DNA of 64,000 nucleotides, taken from Chloroflexota bacterium. Lineage in GTDB: Bacteria > Chloroflexota > UBA6077 > FW602-bin22 > CADDYW01. A model generated the notes under the pieces. It was not told the origin of the DNA. It ran no database searches and saw only the letters and a list, made by a program, of their open reading frames with translations. Below are positions 1 to 7,602 of the stretch, in pieces. How positions within the stretch are numbered: position 1 is the first letter of the stretch; the number at the start of each line of letters is the position of its first letter. The position numbers and the translations under genes are program-made. The stretch covers positions 124,001 through 188,000 of the forward strand of contig JAJPIK010000067.1 in assembly GCA_021324795.1 (NCBI GenBank), given 5' to 3'.

Positions 1-1
1 G

Positions 2-283
2 CGTAGCGCGGCTCGGTTTCGCCAGCGCTTCTTGGGCCAGGTTGTGCCAGTTCTTTACGAAGGTTCTACGCGTACGAAGGATGGCAGTCTAACCTGGGAA
101 GGCTTAACGGATAACTACTTGCGCGTTCGCGTCGAAAGCGATATTGCTTTGACCAATCAAGTTGTCGCGACGCGCTTGGAAGCATGCGCGGAGGATGGCA
201 TTCGGGGTATCCTCCTCGGTCCGGTGCCTGAGATACGCCAAGCGGGTGCAGACCTGAATATTTTGAGTGCAGCCAGTCGGTAG
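2..283 (+). CDS. C-terminal fragment of a radical-SAM tRNA methylthiotransferase (MtaB/MiaB-like, TRAM domain), truncated at window edge
   Basis: Frame is open from base 2 (RSAARFRQRFLGQVVPVLYEG...); the TRAM-like tail ...GLTDNYLRVRVESDIALTNQVVATRLEACAEDGIRGIL resembles MtaB C-termini; followed by a HIT gene. Confidence 0.6.
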   Translation, partial: RSAARFRQRFLGQVVPVLYEGSTRTKDGSLTWEGLTDNYLRVRVESDIALTNQVVATRLEACAEDGIRGILLGPVPEIRQAGADLNILSAASR

Positions 284-293
284 GAGGTCAGCT

Positions 294-635
294 ATGGCCT
301 GCTTATTTTGTCGGATCGTAAGCGGAGAAATACCCGCCCAGGTCGTCTACCGCGATCCTGAGGTCATCGCTTTTCGTGACATCAATCCCCAGGCGCCAGT
401 CCACCTGCTGATCGTCCCCACGCGCCACGTCGAATCGATTTCAGAGGTGGGCAGCGCCGATGCCCCCTTGCTCGGTCAGACGATCGAAGTCGCGAATGAT
501 CTGGCTCGCCAGGAAGGCATTGCCGAAAGCGGCTATCGTATCGTCATCAACTGCGGCCCCAATGCTGGTCAAACCGTCGCCCATCTCCACTTCCATCTTT
601 TGGGGGGACGACCAATGAGCTGGCCTCCAGGCTAG
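294..635 (+). CDS. HIT-family (histidine triad) nucleotide hydrolase
   Basis: MACLFCRIVSGEIPAQVVYRD...; triad motif GQTVAHLHFHLLGGR; ATG at 294 preceded by taggaggt RBS. Confidence 0.93.
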   Translation: MACLFCRIVSGEIPAQVVYRDPEVIAFRDINPQAPVHLLIVPTRHVESISEVGSADAPLLGQTIEVANDLARQEGIAESGYRIVINCGPNAGQTVAHLHFHLLGGRPMSWPPG

Positions 636-761
636 CTCATTGGGGTTAAGCTCATTCCACTAATTTACACACTTCTCGACAACCTGGTAAAATCGTGCGG
701 CTTTCAATGTGATTAATCGATCCGACCAGATCGCTAGTTGGTGTATAGGGAGGTTGGAATC

Positions 762-908
762 ATGGCCAACAAGAATCGACCCGCACGAATGCAAAAGAAG
801 CCGAAGAAGGACGCCAAACTGAAGACCGTTTCGACGGAAGAAGCGGTACCAATGACCGTCGAGGTCATCAAGCGTAAGCGTAAGGAGCGTCTGCCGGAAG
901 ACGAATAG
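762..908 (+). CDS. Small, highly basic 48-aa protein (MANKNRPARMQKKPKKDAKLKTVSTEEAVPMTVEVIKRKRKERLPEDE)
   Basis: ATG with RBS gggagg; upstream TTTACA-N18-TAAAAT promoter-like boxes; stop overlaps the GTG of the next gene by 1 nt; absent from ORF track because of length. Confidence 0.65.
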   Translation: MANKNRPARMQKKPKKDAKLKTVSTEEAVPMTVEVIKRKRKERLPEDE

Positions 909-2083
909 TGGAGCGAAGGGCCGACCAACTCGCTTGGACGATCCTCCTGGGATCGTTTGTCGTCTTTTGCCTGATCGTCGGCAGCGTGATCGGCGGCGTC
1001 AGGTGGTACTTTGCCCATGCAATGACTACCCGCCCGGTCCGTCTCGACCTGATCCAGGGAACAGCGCTCTGGCTACCCGAGGGCTCACGACAGGAAGTCA
1101 ACGCCGCCGACCGGAGTATGCTCGCCGAGGGGGATCGAGTCCGCACAACCGAAGGCTCGGAAGCCATTCTGTGGTTCTTCGACGGCAGCAACCTTCGTCT
1201 GTGGCCGAATACGACGGTCCAAATCCTCAAAACTGCTACCAGCACCTATCGGCCACTCGACACTGATGAAATTTTGAGCCAGGATCAGGGGCACGTTCGA
1301 TACAACATCGCGCTTCCGTCGACGGATTCACGTCAATTTGAGGTGCAAACTCCGCAGGCGAGCGTCATCTTGCGCGAAGGGAGCTACAAGGTTCAAGTTG
1401 CTCCTGGCCAAACGGTTGTCACGGTGACGTCAGGTTCGGCGACCGTCAGTAGTCAATCGCAAGCGGTCGAGGTTCTGCAAGGGGAATGGGTCACCGCTAA
1501 GGCCAATCAGCCGCCCAGCACGCCCGAGTCTGACGTCCACAACATTTTGACTAATGGCGACTTTAGTCAGGAGCTAGCTGGCTGGCAACCAGGGAATCGC
1601 GCGGTTGAGGACGGCATTCCTGGTCAGATTCAAGTGCGGGAGGAATTGAATCGCCCCTTCGCCGAGCTCTGGCGCGAGGGATCTGACAAGCACGCCGAAA
1701 CGTTCATCCATAAGACGATTAATGAAGATGTCACCGATTACGGTATGCTGCGTTTCGCTTTTCAGCTTCGCATTCTCGAGCAAACGCTGTCCGGTGGTGG
1801 CGACCTGGGCTCCGAATTTCCGTTGAGCGTGCGCGTCCACTATCGTGATAGCTCAGGCAGCGAAGCCGATTGGGTCCACAGTTACTACATCCAGAATCGC
1901 GATCACTTGCCGACTCCGAACGCAGATCAAGTCATCCAAAACCAGTGGACTGATGAAAGCATCGACCTGTTCGATCCCACGGTCGTGTCACCGCGACCGG
2001 CCGAGATCCTTTGGATCGAATTCAGCGCGTCGGGCCACGGGTACCGCAGCGATATCGGTCGAGTCCAGCTTTTGGTGGATTAA
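908..2083 (+). CDS. FecR-domain membrane-anchored protein with C-terminal carbohydrate-binding-like region
   Basis: N-terminal TM; FecR-like LPEGSRQEVNAADRSMLAEGDRVRTTEGSEAILWFFDGSNLRLWPNTTVQI; later LTNGDFSQELAGW typical of galactose-binding-like modules. Confidence 0.7.
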   Translation: MERRADQLAWTILLGSFVVFCLIVGSVIGGVRWYFAHAMTTRPVRLDLIQGTALWLPEGSRQEVNAADRSMLAEGDRVRTTEGSEAILWFFDGSNLRLWPNTTVQILKTATSTYRPLDTDEILSQDQGHVRYNIALPSTDSRQFEVQTPQASVILREGSYKVQVAPGQTVVTVTSGSATVSSQSQAVEVLQGEWVTAKANQPPSTPESDVHNILTNGDFSQELAGWQPGNRAVEDGIPGQIQVREELNRPFAELWREGSDKHAETFIHKTINEDVTDYGMLRFAFQLRILEQTLSGGGDLGSEFPLSVRVHYRDSSGSEADWVHSYYIQNRDHLPTPNADQVIQNQWTDESIDLFDPTVVSPRPAEILWIEFSASGHGYRSDIGRVQLLVD

Positions 2084-4458
2084 GAAGCATCCCGCATAAC
2101 CGAGCGGACGCCCTTGATCCGTTCCAGTCGCGCCAAGATGCGGCTGAGAGTCTGAATGTTAGCGACTTCGAGGGTGGCCTTGATCGTTGCGGTATGATCG
2201 GGGTGGGTCACTGCCGTAACCGAGGTCATGTTGACGCGATCCTCCGCGACGAGGGCCGCGACGTCGCGGAGCAAACCGTCACGATCCCAAGCTTCAAGGC
2301 GGATCACCGCCGGAAAGACTTGCTGATGGACTCGCCCCCACTCGACGTTCACTAGCCGCTCGCGATCGCTCAGATGGACGACGTTGGTACAGTCAGCTCG
2401 ATGTACCGTAACGCCGTTGCCCCGGGTTACGAAGCCGATAATGGCGTCGCCTGGCACCGGGCTGCAGCAGCGTGCGACTCGAGTAAGCAAGTCGCCGACT
2501 CCCATCACCTGGACGGCATGCGCGACCTCGGACTCGGACACGGTGGGCGCAGAAACGGGGATATCGTCCTCGGTCGTCGACTCGCCCCCGGCCAATCGGA
2601 CGACTACCGCTTGGGGATTAAGTTCACCACAGCCGATCGCCAGGTAAAGATCCTCGATCTTGTCGAGTTTAAAGTTCGGTAAAACGTCTTCGAGATGTGC
2701 ATGCGACAGACCGAGGCGGGAAAGCTCCTTATCGAGCTGCTCTTTACCACGTTCAATGTTCTCGGCACGTTCTTGCCGTTTGAACCACTGTCGAATCTTC
2801 TCGCGGGCATGCGCGGTCTTGACGAAGCCAAGGCTAGGATTTAGCCAGTCACGGCTTGGTCCGCGCGGTGTCTTCGAAGTAACGATCTCGACAACGTCGC
2901 CATTGCGAAGCTGATAGTCCAACGCTACGAGTCGCCCATTGATCTTGGATCCGATGCAGCGGTGCCCGATGTCGGTGTGGATGCGGTAAGCGAAGTCGAG
3001 TGGAGTCGAGCCAGCGGGAAGCTCGCGAAGCTCGCCGCGCGGCGTGAAGACGTATACCTGATCACGAAAGACGTCTGATTTGAGCGATTCGACAAACTGC
3101 TGAGCGCTCCCCGACATTTCAGATTGCCAGTCAAGTAATTGTCGGATCCAGGCGATCCGTTCTTCGAACCGCACATCGCGCGGACGCCCCTCTTTGTAGC
3201 GCCAGTGGGCAGCTACGCCAAATTCGGCTTCTCGATGCATCTCTTCCGTACGAATCTGGACCTCGAGTGCGGTGGCCTCCGGCCCCATCACGGTCGTGTG
3301 CAGCGATCGGTAGCCATTCTCCTTCGGTACCGCGATGTAATCACGGAATCCGGTCTCGCCAGTTGGCGTTGGGATCGGCGTCCACTTTTGATGGACCACG
3401 CCGAGGGCCGCGTAACAATCAGCTTCATTCCCGTCCAAGATCACCCGCAAACCGAGAAGATCATGAAGCTGATCAACCTGTAACCCGGTCCGTTGCGTTT
3501 TGCGCCAAATGCTGTAGAGATGCTTCGGACGCCCAACGACCCGTGCTCGCAGGCCAGCCTTGGTCAGATCGGCCATGAGCTGCTGAGACGTTTGCTTGAT
3601 GTAACGTTCACGCTCGGCTCGGGTTATGGCTAGCGCACGGGAAACACGACGGTAAGCCTCGGGGTCGAGATAGCGGAACGAAAGATCTTCGAGCTGCCAT
3701 TTCATTTGCCAGATGCCAAGGCGCGCCGCGAGCGGCGCGTAGATCTCCATCGTCTCCCGCGCGATCCGGGTTCGACGGTCAGCAGACAGTGCCTGCAACG
3801 TTCGCATATTGTGGAGACGATCCGCTAGCTTGATCAACACGACCCGAATGTCGTCGGCCATCGCTAAGAACAGTTTGCGTAAGTTCTCCGCCTGAACAAG
3901 TTGTGCCTTGAGACGGTCCCGCCGACGATTGTCGCCAGTGTCGAGGGGTGAAAGATCGCCGAAGTCAAAACTGCTCAGCTTGGTCACGCCCTGGACTAGC
4001 TGAGTGACTTCTTCGCCAAACTGGTTGCGTAGATCATCGTTCGTCGTTGCCGTATCTTCGAGAACGTCGTGCAGCAATGCCGCGGCAATCGGCACGGCCT
4101 CGAGGTGGAAGTCCGCTAAGATCTGAGCGGTAGCAATACAATGGTTAATGTAAGGCTCGCCACTTTCGCGACACTGATCTTCGTGTGCCAGCCGCGCCAG
4201 TTGATAAGCGCGTTCAACCAGATCGACGTCGCAAGGAGGCAGATAGGTCCGAATCGAGGCGAGCAAGTGGGCGAAGAGGGTACTCGACGAGGCCGTAGCC
4301 ATCGAAGCCCGGCCAGCGCTCTTGTCGAGGGGGGCTTCCTCAGTTACCATCATCTCGGTTGCTGGCAACAGCCCATCCGTCTCAACGGTGGCCGACGTCA
4401 ATTGCCGTTCAGGCAAAATATCACCGCTCAGTATCTGGCTCCCTCGGTCACTTTTCAA
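2080..4458 (-). CDS. rel: Bifunctional (p)ppGpp synthetase/hydrolase (RelA/SpoT family); exact start uncertain
   Basis: HD motif AAALLHDVLEDT, synthetase GFRDYIAVPKENGYRSLHT, TGS VYVFTPRGELRELPAGSTPLDFAYRIHTDIGHRCIGSKING, C-terminal ACT domain. Confidence 0.95.
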   Translation of the reverse strand: MKSDRGSQILSGDILPERQLTSATVETDGLLPATEMMVTEEAPLDKSAGRASMATASSSTLFAHLLASIRTYLPPCDVDLVERAYQLARLAHEDQCRESGEPYINHCIATAQILADFHLEAVPIAAALLHDVLEDTATTNDDLRNQFGEEVTQLVQGVTKLSSFDFGDLSPLDTGDNRRRDRLKAQLVQAENLRKLFLAMADDIRVVLIKLADRLHNMRTLQALSADRRTRIARETMEIYAPLAARLGIWQMKWQLEDLSFRYLDPEAYRRVSRALAITRAERERYIKQTSQQLMADLTKAGLRARVVGRPKHLYSIWRKTQRTGLQVDQLHDLLGLRVILDGNEADCYAALGVVHQKWTPIPTPTGETGFRDYIAVPKENGYRSLHTTVMGPEATALEVQIRTEEMHREAEFGVAAHWRYKEGRPRDVRFEERIAWIRQLLDWQSEMSGSAQQFVESLKSDVFRDQVYVFTPRGELRELPAGSTPLDFAYRIHTDIGHRCIGSKINGRLVALDYQLRNGDVVEIVTSKTPRGPSRDWLNPSLGFVKTAHAREKIRQWFKRQERAENIERGKEQLDKELSRLGLSHAHLEDVLPNFKLDKIEDLYLAIGCGELNPQAVVVRLAGGESTTEDDIPVSAPTVSESEVAHAVQVMGVGDLLTRVARCCSPVPGDAIIGFVTRGNGVTVHRADCTNVVHLSDRERLVNVEWGRVHQQVFPAVIRLEAWDRDGLLRDVAALVAEDRVNMTSVTAVTHPDHTATIKATLEVANIQTLSRILARLERIKGVRSVMRDAS

Positions 4459-4559
4459 GAGTATACTGCAATTGAGGATACAACCGCAAATGCTCCAACT
4501 AGCCTGCCATCCGTGTTAATATTATTCGCGCCAGGAGTTTGAGGGAAGGAGACAAATCG

Positions 4560-5333
4560 GTGTCGGTACACGAGCGCCTGGTGAGCATCGTCGCCTTGGT
4601 GACGATCGGGCTTGGCGTCTCCCTGGTGATCAATCCCCCTTTGGTTTGGGGATTCGTAGCGCTCCTGATTGTCACTACCTGCATTGGCACTGACCAACTG
4701 CTGCGCAGCCAAGCCAAGCCTAATTCATCTAGCGAGCAAACCAACGTCAGCCTGGCCGTTTTTGTCCTGCCGTCGCTAATCGTCCTCGGTGGCTTTTTGT
4801 TCCTCCGTTTGCCGACTTTTTCCCACGGTGTCGCCGTTGCCATCGGCTTGGTGACCACCGCTCTCTTCTTGACAACCGCGTTGTATGGCGAGGCGATCAC
4901 CAGCGATCTATCGACCAAGCGAGCTCGGCAAGCTCGCCTCATCTTGAACCTCATCGCCTACGTCATTGCATTCGCCTTGTTTAGCGCAATCTTCGCCCCC
5001 AAAGTTCGCAGTATCCTCTCGGCAACGGCGATCCTCGTGGCAAGTGGCTTGATCTCGGCTGAGTTGCTTCGGGGGGCCAAGCGTCCTGAATCCCATCCCA
5101 TCTACGTCGCGGCAATTGCGCTGAGTGTCGCCCAGGTCACCTGGGCGCTCAATTACTGGGTTCTTGGAGCGCTAACGGGCGGAGCAATCCTTCTTCTTGT
5201 CTTCTACACTATTACCAATATCATCCGTTCCCACCTGAATGGGACGCTCGCCCCCGGTATTCTGGGCGAGCACCTCGCGGTCGCCGGCATGGGCATGCTC
5301 GCGGTCATTGTCGGAGGTCTTTGGCTGCGCTAG
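4560..5333 (+). CDS. Multi-pass membrane protein of unknown function
   Basis: Hydrophobic protein with several predicted TM segments; GTG at 4560 follows ggaaggaga RBS. Confidence 0.7.
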   Translation: MSVHERLVSIVALVTIGLGVSLVINPPLVWGFVALLIVTTCIGTDQLLRSQAKPNSSSEQTNVSLAVFVLPSLIVLGGFLFLRLPTFSHGVAVAIGLVTTALFLTTALYGEAITSDLSTKRARQARLILNLIAYVIAFALFSAIFAPKVRSILSATAILVASGLISAELLRGAKRPESHPIYVAAIALSVAQVTWALNYWVLGALTGGAILLLVFYTITNIIRSHLNGTLAPGILGEHLAVAGMGMLAVIVGGLWLR

Positions 5334-5447
5334 TTTTTCGAGTGGGACGGTCAGTGGCATAGAACTTGCTAAAAAGGGGCACATTGTAGACCTGGTTGAC
5401 GGATGCCTTTGCGTAGCCGAGTCAGGACGACTAAACCGAATTACCCC

Positions 5448-5476
5448 TTGATAACCGGTTAGCAAATCCGTACAAT
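5448..5476 (+). promoter_or_regulatory. sigma70-type promoter for TPR gene
   Basis: TTGATA-N17-TACAAT. Confidence 0.6.
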
Positions 5477-5519
5477 TCTTCGCATTCTCTTCAAGCAGAT
5501 TGGCAATTGAGGAGCACAG

Positions 5520-6335
5520 TTGAGACCGAACTTTGAGACGGAGGATAAGAACAAGCTCCGTCGACGCTGGGTTGATCAAGCAATCGCGCTGGCGATGCAA
5601 AATCGCTGGGAAGAAGCAGCCAAGGTCAATCAGTCAATCCTGGATATTTTCCCCCAGGATACCGACGCATTGAATCGGCTTGGCCGTGCTTTGACTGAGT
5701 TGGGACGCTACCGTGACGCGCGCGACGCATATCAGAAGACCGTGCAGTTGGACCCAACCAACACTATCGCGCGGAAGAATCTCTCGCGCCTGGCAACACT
5801 GAAAGTCGAGGAGGCTCCGCCATCAGCCGAGAAAGTCGATCCACGCATGTTCATCGCTGAGACGGGGAAAACTGGTGTTACCAGTCTCTTCCACCCAGCG
5901 CCGCGCGATATCCTTGCCAAAATGGCTGCGGGCGACCAGGTTCAGTTACGCCCGGAGGGGCGCGCCCTTCGAGTCGAAACTATGCGCGGCGAGTTTCTCG
6001 GGTGGGTTGAGCCCAAAATCGCACAACGACTGGTTGACCTGATGCGAAACGGGAACCGCTATACCGCGGCGGTGATGGCCAACGAAGAGGGTAACCTGCG
6101 CATCTTCATTCGTGAGACGTACCAGGATCCGAGCAACGTCGGGAAGATTTCTTTCCCAGTTCGTGCCGAGGGACAAGGGATTCGGCCATACACCCGCGAA
6201 ACCCTCCTGAAGTACGAACTCGAGGAAGAGGAAGAATTAGAAGCCGAAGAAGCAGAATTCGGTGTCGACCACGAGGAGGAGCTCGAAGAAGCGCTCGAAT
6301 CAGTCGACCTCGACGAAGAGCATACGGCTGAGTAA
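5520..6335 (+). CDS. TPR-repeat protein with strongly acidic C-terminal tail
   Basis: TPR-like DALNRLGRALTELGRYRDARDAYQKTVQLDPTNTIARKNLSRL; tail LEEEEELEAEEAEF...HEEELEEALESVDLDEEH; TTG start with gaggagc RBS. Confidence 0.75.
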   Translation: MRPNFETEDKNKLRRRWVDQAIALAMQNRWEEAAKVNQSILDIFPQDTDALNRLGRALTELGRYRDARDAYQKTVQLDPTNTIARKNLSRLATLKVEEAPPSAEKVDPRMFIAETGKTGVTSLFHPAPRDILAKMAAGDQVQLRPEGRALRVETMRGEFLGWVEPKIAQRLVDLMRNGNRYTAAVMANEEGNLRIFIRETYQDPSNVGKISFPVRAEGQGIRPYTRETLLKYELEEEEELEAEEAEFGVDHEEELEEALESVDLDEEHTAE

Positions 6336-6372
6336 GGCATCCAGATTGCCATCAGGGAGGTGAACAAATCTC

Positions 6373-6401
6373 TTGGTAAGATTGTCGTCTCGATGTATAC
6401 T
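6373..6401 (+). promoter_or_regulatory. sigma70-type promoter of Lys-rich microprotein gene
   Basis: TTGGTA-N17-TATACT. Confidence 0.6.
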
Positions 6402-6411
6402 GTGACCATTC

Positions 6412-6432
6412 ACTGATCACTGATCACTGATC
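6412..6432 (+). repeat. Three perfect tandem copies of the heptamer actgatc in the 5' UTR
   Basis: actgatcactgatcactgatc read directly. Confidence 0.9.
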
Positions 6433-6453
6433 GCTTTGGAGGAGGTGAGCTTC

Positions 6454-6537
6454 GTGGGCGACAAAAGTCCAAAGGCGACCGAGAAAAAGAAGAAGCAGAA
6501 GGACACCAAGAAGGCCGACACAGCAAAGAAGAAATAA
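6454..6537 (+). CDS. Lys-rich 27-aa microprotein MGDKSPKATEKKKKQKDTKKADTAKKK
   Basis: GTG start with strong ggaggag RBS and promoter; MGDKSPK start recalls small Lys-rich proteins annotated in Actinobacteria/Chloroflexi. Confidence 0.75.
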   Translation: MGDKSPKATEKKKKQKDTKKADTAKKK

Positions 6538-6545
6538 CCCCTGAC

Positions 6546-6583
6546 GTTGCCGGGAACGGGGAAGTTCGCCTGTTCTCGGCAAC
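6546..6583 (+). terminator. Hairpin downstream of microprotein gene
   Basis: gttgccgggaac ... gttctcggcaac, 12-nt arms with one mismatch; no clear U-tract. Confidence 0.4.
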
Positions 6584-6607
6584 ACCGATCTGCCGCATCT
6601 GCTCCAC

Positions 6608-7600
6608 TCAGGATGTTTCGATCGTCTCCAGCTTGACCAGGGCCATCAGTGCGACCACTGCGATCATTCCTGCCACGGTGTAGGCTTCTTTCATTGTCGC
6701 GTGGACCAGCATCGTCGCGATAATCCCCAGGGCTCCACAGGCCAGATAAAGCGCCATGACCGCTTCGCGGTGTGTCCAGCCGAGCTGGACCAGACGGTGC
6801 GAGATGTGGTCCTTACCGCCTACCAGTGGATTGACACCACGGCGAAGCCGTGAAACGACCACGAGCGTCGTATCGAAGATTGGCACCCCCAGGATGAGGA
6901 CAGGGATCATCCAGGTCACCAAATCGGTGTTGTCGAATTTTAGCTTCAGTCCAACGGCCGCCAGGACGTAGCCAATGAAGAGGCTTCCGGAATCACCCAT
7001 AAAAATCGACGCCGGGTTGAAATTATAGTAAAGAAAACCCAAACAAGCCCCGAGCAAGGCTGCGGCCAAACTCGCGACGAGGAATTGGCCACTCTGGACT
7101 GCCAGCAACAGAAAGAATGCTGATGCGACGGTCGCTACCCCCCCGGAGAGTCCATCCATGTTGTCGACCAGATTCATCGCATTGGTAATCCCGATGATCC
7201 AAAGCAAGGTCAAGGCGCCATCGATGATCAGGCTCGGGAAAATTTGCACGCGAATCCCAGTCCACATCAGCAGGCCTGCCCCGACAAGCTGGCCGGCGAG
7301 CTTGACCAACGGCGGGAGCTCTGAGCGATCGTCCCATAGCCCGAGAAAGGATACGACCGTCGCCCCAACGAAGATACCGATGAGCTGGGCAACGTAAAAA
7401 CGATCGCCGAACAGAATCAACGCAATCGCGCAGCCGAGATAGATCGCTATTCCCCCCAGGAGAGGGGTCGGCGTCTGATGTGCTCGACGTGAGTTGGGTA
7501 TCGCAACCATGCCAGACACGACCGCCAACCGGCGAGCGACCGGCGTTGCCGCCATGGCGACGATCAGAGCAACCAAGAAGATCAAGACAAACGGGAGCAT
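6608..7600 (-). CDS. Undecaprenyl-phosphate sugar-1-phosphate transferase (MraY/WecA-like glycosyltransferase family 4)
   Basis: Polytopic; ARRAHQTPTPLLGGIAIYLG, NLVDNMDGLSGG, FMGDSGSLFIGYVLA, PIFDTTLVVVSRLRRG. Confidence 0.93.
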   Translation of the reverse strand: MLPFVLIFLVALIVAMAATPVARRLAVVSGMVAIPNSRRAHQTPTPLLGGIAIYLGCAIALILFGDRFYVAQLIGIFVGATVVSFLGLWDDRSELPPLVKLAGQLVGAGLLMWTGIRVQIFPSLIIDGALTLLWIIGITNAMNLVDNMDGLSGGVATVASAFFLLLAVQSGQFLVASLAAALLGACLGFLYYNFNPASIFMGDSGSLFIGYVLAAVGLKLKFDNTDLVTWMIPVLILGVPIFDTTLVVVSRLRRGVNPLVGGKDHISHRLVQLGWTHREAVMALYLACGALGIIATMLVHATMKEAYTVAGMIAVVALMALVKLETIETS

Positions 7601-7602
7601 CG

